A stretch of DNA of 64,000 nt. Source: Scedosporium boydii. Lineage: Eukaryota; Ascomycota; Sordariomycetes; Microascales; Microascaceae. This document shows, piece after piece, positions 12,185 through 23,158 of the stretch; the stretch's first letter is position 1; each line of letters begins with the position of its first letter. The notes under the pieces were generated by a model that did not search any database, was not told where the DNA came from, and saw only the letters and a program-made list of their open reading frames with translations. The position numbers were made by a program, and so were the translations under genes. The stretch is from assembly GCA_002221725.1 (NCBI GenBank), contig NJFT01000168.1:1-64000 (forward strand), written 5' to 3'.

Positions 12185-14927
12185 GGTCCACCCGTCCACA
12201 TGGTCGAGGGCAACCCCCTTGTCTCCCCCCCTCCCCATGATCCATCCCTAGCTTCCCCGCCGATAATAGCTTGGCGACTATTTCGGGCCACACCCCTATC
12301 TAGTACGAAGTACCAGTAATATCCCGCAACCCTTGGTAGCATCGCGCGAGATACCCTTGTCTGGCAGACTTCGTAGGAGCAGCGGCATCAGGAAAGACGA
12401 AACCCCCCTGCTGAAGTTTATCCTCGGGTATGTCGAGTCTTCACGTCCGGGCTAACGGGATGAAAAGCCGTTGAGATCGCGAAACTGACCTTCCTGTTCT
12501 CGCGATCTTTCAGCTCTCAAGGGATATCTCTTTTTTTCCGGATTTTTAGCATGGTGGCTCGAGGCCCAGGTCTACCTTATCAGAGGCATCAATAGACTAC
12601 GAAGTAATATGTGGTTCGCTGGACATTTTCGATTCTACACTACAAAGGGCCCCTACAGCAACATGATTGGCTGATGCTTCGAATTATACGGATCAGTGTT
12701 GAGGTTTTCTCACGATCAGAACAGTCGACAGGCGGCTGAGAACGCCACCAGACCTTTTTCCTCCCATTTCCCCCCTCTTTTTTTCGATTTTTCCCTTTCT
12801 TCTCAGATAAACCTGCGAATCGACGATGGCAGTCGCCACATGGCCATGGCGGTTATCAACGGACCGGGGTCGCCATTTGGTATTCACCCTCGTGGCAACT
12901 ATCATCGTTCCAGATCCTGCATGGCCGCATGCACCATTCAGCCATTCTTCTCAGAAGAGCTGAAAAGCCGTTTTTTTCTCGATAATGTTCCGTCCCACGT
13001 GTCCAGGTCTTGGCTGCCATGTGTCCGGTGCATCCCAAACTAGCATCCTACGAGCAATGACATGGCCGGTTCCCGACTTGGCACGTCCAGATGGCGTCTT
13101 GATCCGAAAAAGGGCAATGGCAGTTTTACCCCTCTTCGTTTCTATCGTTTCTATCGAAGTTACAGACCAGTCTGGATCCCATACAAGAAAAAACCCCAGC
13201 AACTTCAACACCGCCCGAATCATGAATTTCTAAGGTGCCCAAAATGTCGGGTCATTCATAAAACGTGCCCCATATCGTTCCCGTCAATCGTCTCATTTTT
13301 TGGACAATATAACATGTGACGAAAGGACAGACCGATAATGGGCTCGATCCCTCCTCTCGGCATGTGAACATCGGGGCCGAGTGCCTTGGCCTGGGCGGCT
13401 CCGTTTCCGAGGCCTCTTACATGTTTGCGAAACTCAGAGGGCGAAATGCTGCGGCACCGTCCCATATAATGATCTATCGATGTAAGTCAAAGTCTCTTCT
13501 GAACTTTAGTCTTGACTAAGATCTTCGAATATCCTTCGATTCACGAGGTGCCTAGTAACTGATTGTACGACAACATGATCCCATAGCTTCAACCGAAGAC
13601 AGGACAGTTTATGAACATTTTACATGTGCTGAGAGGCCGGACTCGTCGCCGAGGAAAGGCCAGTCGAGACTCCACCGTCGCATGCTATACAGCTAAAAGA
13701 CGGGAAGGATGATTATATTGCGTCGACGGTTTGTCGGTGGTTCTTCTCCCTAGAATCAGCCACCGAACAGCCCATCTATTCAAGTTCGATCGTATATTGA
13801 CGATTCCCAGTTCGATCTCTCTACCAAATCAGCTGCCTTCTTCCTCCCCCGACTCATGCTACTTCTCTCTTCCGCTTTGCTCACCTCGAGGATTCTCGAT
13901 GGATCCAGCGTCTCTTGAAATCGACGGATTTACAAGCATGCTACCGAGGAACGGATATACTAAAGTTAACGTCGTGACCTTGAGAACCGAAATTCCTACG
14001 GCGGCGGTATGCCTATTTTTTCGAGAGCAGTGTCCAACTTCACCGAGAACATCAAAATCCCCGATAACTCTGAAGTGAACCCCCTTTCATCGTCACCGCT
14101 TCCATCAGTGTTGCGTAGCCATGTCACGTAAGGAGTCCTTCGAGCTCAAGGAACATACCACTCCGCACCCACACCGAATCATTGTTGCCCCTCGGGCCAG
14201 CCATGGAAACCTGTGGGCACTTGCTGCTCCGACAATGACTCCCCATCTACCTTTGCCGGTTTCAGAAATGCAAATTTGAGAAGAACAGCTCAGAAAGGCA
14301 TCAATGGCCTTTTCAAACCTCCAACCGGAGTGTTCACGACGAACTATTTTCGGTTATTTCCAATCCCAAGAGGAAGATCGTATCATGGTGTCTGCTAAGG
14401 GCATAACACTTTGGCGGTGTGACAGATATACAAGCACGCATGGAGAGATGACCATTGAAGTTGTGTACCGTAGTCCTAATGTCCCCCATGTCGCGCCTCT
14501 GTAATTGGCCTTAGAACCAAACTGATTCGAGGCATATGTGAACCGTGCGCCTTGGACCTCCCCGAATCACGCAGACCTTTGTCATTGAACCAACCATGGT
14601 TTCGTGATGATTTTGCGCGGTGCTTTTTGAGACCGTTTCAACCGCTGGCATGCGCGACGCAACTGAGAGCAGCTGATATCACGTGTCTTTGGAATACAGA
14701 GATTTATTTGGAATTGTGCATTCTCAGTGCACAAGTAGTTGGTGCGTGGTTTGAAGTCAAGTTGCAACTAGAAAAATATAACCATGCGACATCGATCTTG
14801 GATTCCTGGGATCAGTTCAAGTATACACATACGATTCCATTTGGGCTCCCGTCAATTCGGCAGTGCTTGTCATTTTGCGGCGAGGGAAGTTTCAGTTTTT
14901 GTGAGCAGTATGGAAGACTATCAACAG

Positions 14928-14951
14928 AAAAAAAAAAAAAAAAAAAAAAAA
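14928..14951. repeat. Poly(A) tract, A24
   Basis: Uninterrupted run of 24 A in intergenic DNA. No open frame upstream suggests a retroposed gene. Confidence 0.85.
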
Positions 14952-15321
14952 GCCTTATATTTTCCGAGCCTTTGTTTTCAAAGACAAGACACACATTCGC
15001 GTCCACAGCTCGGCAAAGGATCAAGATTGCATCAGTCTCGTATTGCCACCGCCTAGCGTATTGGGAAACCCTGATTCCCGTGCCTCGATAACGACCAGAA
15101 AGAAAGAAAAAAACATAATAATATAGAATAACATCCCTCAATACCACCACCCACACCTTCTCTCGAAGTCCGCCACTTAGCTCCAAAAGGGCATAACCGC
15201 CGAAAACCCTCCTAGTTAGTCTTGGCCCCGTAGGCGTTACTTTCCATACGCTCGTCATTGTCATGGTAGTCATCTACGGATTTACCACCGCGGTCCGTCG
15301 GCGCCCCGAAATGGTAGTAGT

Positions 15322-16401
15322 CTAAGACGGAGTACAATGGTAAGTAGGTTTCTCCGTTTGCTGCCTGCGGCACTTATAGTCGTACAGAGAGTCGGTGACA
15401 TAGTCTTTTTTATCCATTTTATGCGCAGTGGCCCTCTTCTCTGGATCGGGGGGCAGGGTCGTGCGTGGTTCTTCGGATGCTTGGCTGGGTGAGGAATCAG
15501 TCGGGTGGGGTCTGGCAATGTCCTGGGCATGGTGGGCAGTCTGCTCCGGCAACGTAGGCGAAGACTCGCTTGGCGACTCGGAGACTCGGGATGCTTCTGC
15601 TTCACGCGGTGCGTGTGGTATGGGGTGCTTATCGAATGTCCAGAAAATACTGGTGGGAACGGGCCGCTTGCGGCGGAATTCGGGTGACGAATCTGTCGGG
15701 TGTAACCCATCGGCGTTCTCGATCGGCAACGCAGGTGAAGGGTCGCTTGGCCCTTCGGCTCCTTCACGGCGCTCAGTCGGCACATGGGGCTTACCGTGGT
15801 TGTGGCCATGGCCACGGACGTGACCAGTGGGCAAAGGCCCGCTTCTGGTCTTACGTGTGTGATGGAATACGTGCGAGGAATGCGTCGGACGGGGCCTACC
15901 GGTGCCTTGGATATGGTGATGTCGAAGTGCGGTCTCTGCTGGCAGTACGGGTGAAGGCTCGCTTGGCGATTCGGCAACTGCGCGGGGCCTAACCGGCTGG
16001 CTGGTGGCGAGAGCCTTGTTGGTTTGCGGAATGCATGTCGATGAGGTAACGGGAATGTCGGTAACCTCCAGAACTCCCGATTTGAATGTCCATGATGATG
16101 ACGATGAAGTGACGGGAATGTCGATAACTTCCAGAACTCCCGATTTGAACGTCCATGACGACGACGATGTCATCGTCGTCGCGGGGATGCCAATGACGTC
16201 TGGAACCCCCGTGGTATTTTTGGTGCACCCCGCAGCACGCTTATCACGAACCCCGGGACGAGGAGGCGGGCCCCCGGGCGGTTTGGGGCTCACGGCATTG
16301 TAGATGCCCCTGGCATCGTGGTGGTCATGTGGCAAGGCGAGGCCCTGCTCGACGAGGCCCACGACGCATGCGAATCCTACTGCAGAGAGTGCTCGAACCA
16401 T
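15322..16401 (-). CDS. Secreted Pro/Ser/His-rich repeat protein, function unknown
   Basis: Single-exon frame of 359 codons starting MVRALSAVGF, with a plausible signal peptide ending near ALA (residue 23) and then a His/Asp-rich segment. Two repeat systems are visible. Near the N-terminus there are three copies of a unit of about 22 residues built on GVLEVxDIPVTSS...SWTFKS. Further on, three copies of ESPSEPSPVLPAETA-like text (variants EGPSDPSPALPIENA and ESPSESSPTLPEQTA) are each followed by a PTDSS-like stretch. Dibasic KR sites occur after RDKR, RRKR and EKR, so Kex2 processing is possible. The C-terminus is different: YDYKCRR and YHC, with two cysteines. I do not recognise a family. It could be a wall-associated or secreted disordered protein. 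The tail model is the simplest one and an additional 3' exon is not excluded. Confidence 0.6.
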   Translation of the reverse strand: MVRALSAVGFACVVGLVEQGLALPHDHHDARGIYNAVSPKPPGGPPPRPGVRDKRAAGCTKNTTGVPDVIGIPATTMTSSSSWTFKSGVLEVIDIPVTSSSSSWTFKSGVLEVTDIPVTSSTCIPQTNKALATSQPVRPRAVAESPSEPSPVLPAETALRHHHIQGTGRPRPTHSSHVFHHTRKTRSGPLPTGHVRGHGHNHGKPHVPTERREGAEGPSDPSPALPIENADGLHPTDSSPEFRRKRPVPTSIFWTFDKHPIPHAPREAEASRVSESPSESSPTLPEQTAHHAQDIARPHPTDSSPSQASEEPRTTLPPDPEKRATAHKMDKKDYVTDSLYDYKCRRQQTEKPTYHCTPS

Positions 16402-19400
16402 GGCGTCGATTGATTAGGCTGGTATCGGGATGGATATTTCAACGGCAAGTAAGACGTGGCGGATTCAGACGATGTTGATCTTGGAATTTCCCTCACTCTC
16501 TGTTAGCTGCGTTGGTTGATGAGGTGGTAAGTGAAACTAGGGTTTCCATAGAGGATACTCGCCCAATATATATCTTCTGTTGATGGCATAGACTGCTGTT
16601 ATATGGCCCTGTATCACGATGTCGGTCGTCTTTGTCTCCGCATCTGCTGAAAGGAGATCCCCTTGTAGATGTATCAAAGGGGAAAGGTGTTTCATCGATT
16701 CTCTACACAATGAAGACCCATTCCTGATATTTCCTCGGTGCCTTTATTACCAGCAGACTGTTATAAAGGCGCTGTTTTGGATCCTACAGGGCGAGGAACG
16801 CCTGTCATACACTGAAAGCAGTTTTGGGACGCATCAATTGATATCAAGGCTACTGACAGGATTCGTCTGTTTTCCCAAAAGGGCCATGGCTCCTCCGCCT
16901 GTGAAACTGCGCCTTTACTTATGGAATGGCGACTGGAGTGCATGGGCATAGACACAAGGACGTAACCCTGTTTTATATGTTTCCGCTCTTTGATCCTTCG
17001 CCGCGGCGCCATTCCTGCCCGCAATCGTTCGCTTGGTCTAGATCACCAAGGCCAGAATCCACACAGAGAAGTCTGGACATTCGAAAAAAGTAGACTGACC
17101 TTGCTTTAAGGGCCTATATAGAACCTTTAATACGAGCCCAGAGCTCGGAAAAGATTCTAGTACCTATCACATCAGTGGAAGTTGTCTCCATCCAGCAACT
17201 CTTTAAATTCTTAGATCATAATGAAAGCGCCTACACAAGTAGTATCCATGGGAGTATGAAAATTTAGGGTTAGAAAAGAGAATGAAAATAAAACAAGGAA
17301 AAAAAATATCGGGACCCGCCGTTGCCAGCTTACCGGGAAAAACCTATTACACCTCGGTCCAACCTGGGGTCGAACCAAGGTCACCTCGAGCGCTTTCAAC
17401 CAGCTGCCAAGAGGGGACGGATTTACCTAGCAGCTTAGCTGGCTGATCCCTTAATGGCACTGCCAATTATTGGCCGCTATATGGTTTGCTCGGTGTGGTT
17501 GTTGGGCGAGGTAGATCCTTCCTCGGATGTGTGGCGTTCTCAACTGGGCAGATTTCTCAAATTTGAAGAGCGAGAAACAAATCACTGGATAAGCCAAACA
17601 TCGACTCCAGCCAGGAAAGACTCCACTCGTCCAATACTTCGAAAGCATGGAACGGTATGGGCAGAAATGGGCTTGTTGACTCCAGGACGCTCATCTCCTG
17701 CATCAACTTTCAAGGGCCACGGGCCTAGACACAGGCAGTCTGGAATGGAGTGAAGATTGCAAGTGTAACATTGGACTCGCGAGCGTTTCTCTGTCTTCCG
17801 CGGGTCGAATAAACGCAGAATAAGTGTTGGTTCTAGGGAGTGTGTCGATAGCAGCTTGTCGTATGGCCACATGCTGAACCCTTACATTGCACTTACATTG
17901 CTATCCAGGCACGCCTTTTTTTCTTTTTTTCTCTCATGTCGCACACCACATCCATGGCGTCGGTATTGAAGTACCGTGGTTAAGGATCTCGCAACGGAAC
18001 GTGTTATGATTGCGTCCGGCAAGTCGTGATCCGATGAGATGGCACTTCACTCCCTTGCATCCCTGGTTCGAAGGGAGGCGACCCGCTGTGCGCGGGAGGC
18101 TACCGCCAGTCCCAGCAATTCAACTTTAAATTGCATCATACCGAGGTACTTCGTCTTCCGTTACTCGGTTCTACTGGTATGAAGTGCCTAATCTCCGCAA
18201 GAAGCAGACCTACCTTGCTGTGTGAGTGTGTTTAGACTGCCCGACTCTATTTTAAGCACGTCGTCGTTTCACCCGCCCGTTTTGTCCAAAATACGTACTA
18301 GTACTAATTGAAAGATCTGCCCCGGGGTGTGCGAGCAGGAACGGGCCAGCTCGTGTCTGTTGTCATACCCTGAGAGCCTGAGAGGACGCAATTCATTCCA
18401 TTGCAAAGGGCCCTGGCATTACGAGGTACATGATGCGTCATGACTCCCCTGCTTGGCCAGCCGGGATGCTACTTTTTGCAGGGGCAGGATCAATATTTCG
18501 ATGCGGAATACCGACGTTGGCGCCATTCCAAACGGAAACAATGATTCTTCCTCAGAGAGGCGTAGACTTTTCAACAGTTTCCTACAAGTATGTCCATCAA
18601 CCCGGTCGAGATTCATCCAATCTTAAACTCGGAACCCGGCAGAGTTGGAGCCCAAAAAAGCATCCCGAAGAAGAATGCCGATCGATGGAGCTGTCCAGAG
18701 CTGAATCGCGTCGCGTTTCCTTATTAATATCCTGTGGGCGTTCTGCATGTGTCGATCCTTTCTTCTCCAACGTTGCACTTCATTTTTTTTTTCTCCCGCA
18801 TTGCATCTCGTATCCAGGATCCAGAATCCAGACCGACCCCGTCTGCGTGTACAAAGTACGAGTCGGGCCTTATTCATCAAATCACTTTACCTGTCTGCGG
18901 CCATGTGCAGTCATCCCAGCTTTCCACGTACGTGGCGGCGGTGGGCTCGTCCCTCCGTTCCCAACCTGAACATCCGATGCGAATCAGCTGGGGAGACCAT
19001 CTTTTTGAATTACCCGGTCAGAGGGTAAGACGGAAATTGACCAGGATTTCAGGTAAGACGCACGGGAACGATCAGGGACTCAGGGCGTGCTGAAAGAAAG
19101 TAGCGCAGCAGCCAACGAGGAACTGGCCGAACAAAAGCTCCGACTCCAAGCATAAATACCCATAATTAATCTGCAAGTCCCGTCCGTTCACGCCTCGTAT
19201 AGGGCGGCGGGTTCCACCAAGTCCCGCGTCATTGGCGAATTGCGACGCCAAACCTGACGATCACTATTCCCGTCTGCCGGTCATGGGCCAATGATGTGGA
19301 CGACTGTGATGAGCTGCTGAATGTGATCCTTTCGCTTAGCTTTCCCACCTCCCAAGGTCCTTAGTTGAAATCCGAGGATGATGACAATTCGAAAAATGAA

Positions 19401-19600
19401 AGCCCCGCAAAGGTTGCCTTGCGGATCTCACGGGTCATTTTATCGCGCTAGGGTGAGCTGAGAGGCGATTGTTAAGTTTATCAATCGGCTCGGTTCGCTC
19501 CCGCGAGATTTCTTCTTCCCCGCATAATATTTCCCCCTTCGAATCTATAGAACATTGTGTGCCGAATCGATTCGGACACCACTGTAGATCCAACGGCAAG
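16402..19600. other. Intergenic region
   Basis: About 3.2 kb without a supportable gene. A tRNA-like fragment, with a GGTTCGACCCC B-box-like element on the minus strand, lies near 17345-17412 but does not fold as a tRNA. The last few hundred bases are presumably the promoter of the gene starting at 19601. Confidence 0.5.
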
Positions 19601-21060
19601 ATGCACTTCGCAGTACTTGCTTCGCTGTCCGTGCTGGGCTTCGCCACGGCCTTCAAGGACTCGGTCGAAGCGCAGATCGCGACAAAGCAAGTCCAGACGG
19701 TCAACGGCACAGTCGAGTACAGGACTGTTTGCAAGACGTGCCCGTATACCTTGTGCCCCCATCTCGAAGCACCCTGGGGCGGTGATGTTTACTCCTTGAC
19801 TTGCTGGACATAGTGAGTGACAGTGACTAACTCCGACTCTTCCGTGGACACAGAGCATGATCTGACCCGATGAAATTTAGCGGCGACCGCGTCGGAGACT
19901 CTCAATTGTGGCGTACGTTTGATTTTCCGTCTGCTTTGATTTTCGTTTTTACGTCCATTATTATTTCAATTTCTCTCGTGGACTCGAACGCGACGCAGAA
20001 TACAGGCTAATATTGCGACAAAGTGAAAACAACGACGGGCTGCTATTTGTCAGAGTATGATCTCGTCGAATATCAGGGCGATTGTAAGTCTGCTCCAACT
20101 AATTCCGGACTTTCGGGGTGAGGCAAGGGTTCTGACTGCAGAACAGTTAGGGAGGATCTCGCCAGCTGCGGCCATGTTCCGTACGAAGTCACCGAGCAGC
20201 CAGCTCAGATTCGCTACCTCACCGAATGCAAATGGGGATACTCTACGAGTGCCGAATCCATCACCTACTACGGGCGAGATCTCGACCTAACTCTGCTCTG
20301 CTGGGCTGAGGGAGGGACCGTCTATGGAGATTCGTATGTCTTTTTCGACGAAGCAGGCTTTTCCCCGTGACTTCTTGTTAATGATTCTTTGCAGTTACTG
20401 GTACAAGACAACTGACAACTGCTGCGTGAGCGGCTCCGGTCTCTGGGAAACTCCTGGTAAGTCCACTGAGAGGGAAACCCCCCCAAGCCTTAGACAGACA
20501 TGTGCTAAAACGCTGCTAGATCGGAGCCAACTGGACAACTGCGGTCCTGCCTTTGGCCCTCGGATCAACGAATCAGTCGAGCCCCCCGAGCTTCCTAGCG
20601 AGAAGAAGCCTACTCCTCTCCCCGTAGAGGAAGAATCCGCTCCCGCACCGGCGCCGGAGGGCTCGTCGGTCGCCCGTCGCTGGCTGCAGCCCGAGCAGAT
20701 TGGCGAGGAGTATTCGTACTGCCGCACCTGCCCCAGCAGCGCGTCCGGCTCGAACTGCCGTGTTGTCAAGGTCTACGAGTATAACCAGACTGTGGTTAGC
20801 CAGTGCACTTTGGGTAATGACGAAGGGCGATGGATGGTGAGTTGGATGAACTTTAGCATTGCCAATTCTTAGATTGCTAATTCTATGTACAGTTGACCAC
20901 GGACTGGTGCTACGTTAATGGCACTGACTTCTGGGAGCCTCCTTGGGATCGTGAGTCTGCCCTTCTTACTTCCAATACTTGCCCTTCGAAAGTAGCATGT
21001 CGAAACTGACCAGAATCAGATTACCGATACCCTGCATGCAGCAACTGGGGGCTGCCCTGA
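19601..21060 (+). CDS. Secreted cysteine-rich protein with three internal repeats (SH3b-like?), family unknown
   Basis: Eight exons: 19601-19812, 19881-19912, 20024-20083, 20147-20333, 20395-20456, 20520-20836, 20893-20950 and 21020-21060, giving 322 residues in one frame. A signal peptide (MHFAVLASLSVLGFATA) is clear. Three modules of about 70 residues share the pattern ...LxCWxxGxxVxGDSxxWxKTTxxCYxS...LxxCG; the first and third also open with a CKTCP/CRTCP motif. A Pro/Glu-rich linker separates modules two and three. The G..V.G...W.K....CYV layout recalls bacterial-type SH3 (SH3b) modules; this is my inference, not an assignment. The third exon uses an acceptor (GACAAAG) just after a TAAT branch-like sequence; the nearer AG sites give stops. 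It may be extracellular or effector-like; no catalytic motif is visible. Confidence 0.75.
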
Positions 21061-21667
21061 AGAGATGAGGAGACTGGACAAAAACAGACATGGCATGCGG
21101 GATGAGTGGTAGTTTCTAAGAAAGAATTCTCTAGACACTGCACAAATTACTCTTCTACTGTAGATATTTAATATCGAGATCTTAATGCCTACCTGGCGGA
21201 GTCCTTCTCGACGCTCGTTTGCCCACTGGGCTCCGAATCCCGCTTCTGTAATAAATTACGTAGACTTGCGAAACGGTCTCTTTACAGCTTATGTTGCTTA
21301 ATACATTGTTTGTCAGGAGGGAACTGGGGGTGACGATCTTGAACCTATCCTCCTCGTTATCAACTTAGTAATTAGTGGGCATCCCTGTTCGTGCACAATC
21401 AACCCTAGAAAATAACCAATTAAATACTATATATCAATTTTGAGAAGGCCGTAAGATGAAGGAGAGAGCGACTGAAGAGTAGCTCCGGCAGGAGACAGGT
21501 CTGGGTTGGGGTTTCATTCTCGGGGAGAGTGAGTACACTCGCCATACGCAAACTCAGCTTAAATTTGGACGAAATAAAAAAGAGAGATAAAAAATTGAAA
21601 TGGGGGAGTGAAGAGAAAACCTCACTTGGAACAAAGAAAGGCAAAAAAATCAAGATGTTTTAGCATC
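21061..21667. other. Intergenic region between the Cys-rich gene and tRNA-Glu
   Basis: About 600 bp. It contains the presumed 3' UTR of the upstream gene. No coding or RNA feature seen apart from the tRNA that follows. Confidence 0.6.
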
Positions 21668-21749
21668 TCCCATACCAGGAATCGAACCAGGGTCTATGCT
21701 GCGCTCATTAGATGAGAGAGCATTATGCTAACCACTACACCATATGGGA
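21668..21749 (-). tRNA. tRNA-Glu (CUC) with a short intron
   Basis: Read on the minus strand: a seven-base acceptor stem TCCCATA pairs perfectly with TATGGGA at the other end. The D arm contains TGGTGTAGTGGTTAGCAT, which is the usual fungal tRNA-Glu form. The anticodon stem ATGCT/AGCAT encloses T-CTC-A, giving anticodon CUC, followed by an insert of about 10-11 nt at the canonical position after base 37. The T arm GGTTCGATTCC is intact and serves as B box. No CCA is encoded, as expected in the nucleus. Confidence 0.9.
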
Positions 21750-23158
21750 TGGTGGATTGTTGAACGCTAGCGACGAACATCCACATCATCTAGATTCGAA
21801 TTCGAGAATTCATTTGCCAATATCCTATCCCCTACAACAATTGGCAGAGGGAGGATGAGTGACTCTAATTGTGAAGTCTTGCAAAGAGAAAGAGAGCCGC
21901 GTCATGGTTTGTTGCTCCTCCTGAAAATGTGTGACTGAGCGGAGCAGGGAAGAGAGTGATGTGGTGCTAGTATGGCCTCGACGGCTCCCTGCCTGCTTCC
22001 GAGAATATCCAACTTTCGGCTTCTTTCTCTCGCAGACTTGACATGCCCGAGGACGGCGGGTATCTTTTCGCCGCTTGAGATTGGCGCGATGCACGGCTGT
22101 ATTATATACTCATTCCGCCAGAAATAAAGGACCTTCACTGGGGTGAGATCATAGAGTCTCCTGATTTCTTTAGGCGCTGCGCGTAGTCCTCAGGCTCGAG
22201 TCCCCCTTCAAATTCTCTTTTGTGATGCGGTCTATTCCCAAATGGAACAGTCGTAGGAGTTCGATTGTCTAGTGATGGAGAGCTTGGAGGTCAGGCATAA
22301 CTACACCGAGCGGCTCTAGGGTGATGTCCGAATTTGATATTCAACTTGAATTGGAGGTGATGTCCCGGCATGATAATATCCAATAGAGCAAGCCGGTAGC
22401 GATTTAGCAGGAACCACGCATCGAGGAGGGATGGCCTAAGAGGCATTATCAAATCTTGGGAAAGCGTTCCACCGCTCAAATCCCCGGCATAAAGCCAAGG
22501 ATCGGCTATCCCTGGCGGATCGATGGACTGGGATGTTTGCCCGTGAGAGTTTTTTCATTAATTATGTATCAGTCGTTCGAGATACAGGGTTGATGGTAAC
22601 ACAAGGTGCAGGGTGCTACGGAGGTGTCTGAGCGCATCGACGATCACGAACCAACAGGGCAAACCAACAGATGAGATTTACTTCGCCTGTTAGGACCAGG
22701 TCACCCAAACAACTCGTTTTTCCCTTAGCTTAGGTAGAAGGAAATGGTAGTTCTTGTTGTCACCTTATAAAGCTAGAATAAAGCATTCTCGAACTCCCTG
22801 CTCTGACAAGAGAGCTTTAAGCCTTTGGAGTCGTTTCTGTGAGCTTGTATCGTGGCAAAGTGTTTCGCAGATCCTTTGTGATTCCTCCCAAAATAACCCT
22901 GTCTCAAGGATGGCACCTGGCAATCTTAAACCGACACGCCCCTGGGTGTGCTACCGAAAGCCAATCTCCTTTTTGTTTTTACCTCGAGGCCTCGATTAAA
23001 CGCGTTTGGCACACCTCAACCACGATCTCGTGTACCTCCACATTTGCTCTCCTCCATCGCCTAGCCGACTTCGTTGAGCTGTTCCGCTTGGTAGCACACC
23101 TACTATCACCATTTACCAAACAGACAAAGTAGGGCAAAGCGCTAAGCTTTTTCGCGAT
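21750..23158. other. Intergenic region
   Basis: About 1.4 kb without a supportable gene. A minus-strand frame at 21825-22094 contains RPRACQVCERKK, faintly like the beginning of a Zn2Cys6 cluster, but the remaining cysteines are absent. Confidence 0.5.

Larger units (their letters stand above)
6734..12606. repeat. Cluster of dispersed 9-mer TACTTCGTA / TACGAAGTA
   Basis: Exact copies start at 6734, 6895, 7014, 8012, 8203, 8932, 12304 and 12598. Four more lie outside the cluster, at 29010 (inside an intron), 45953, 48783 and 49039. The unit is nearly its own reverse complement. About 0.5 copies would be expected by chance in 64 kb on both strands. Function unknown; see findings. Confidence 0.7.
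5375..15321. other. Gene-poor tract with simple repeats
   Basis: Nearly 10 kb in which I can support no protein gene. Open frames up to 263 codons exist but are low-complexity or lack any family resemblance. The tract holds a (CA)18 microsatellite, T27, C19 and A24 homopolymers, and purine-strand-biased degenerate minisatellites: ATGGGGC-type units at 5965-6006 and 9158-9257, and GGACATGG/GGACAAG units at 6056-6110. It also carries eight exact copies of the 9-mer TACTTCGTA/TACGAAGTA. I saw no long terminal repeats or transposase by eye. Confidence 0.6.

Noticed and set aside
15322..16401. RiPP-type (ustiloxin-like) precursor with Kex2-released repeats
   Set aside because: The KR sites do not flank the repeats regularly, repeat cores differ, and no UstYa-like or tailoring genes are nearby.
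21825..22094. RPRACQVCERKK string resembling a Zn2Cys6 cluster start
   Set aside because: The following cysteines are missing in every frame; too short to support even a pseudogene.
22150..22215. tRNA-Leu-like text (TTTAGGCGCTGCG...GGCTCGAGTCCC)
   Set aside because: No pairing acceptor stem or anticodon arm could be built.
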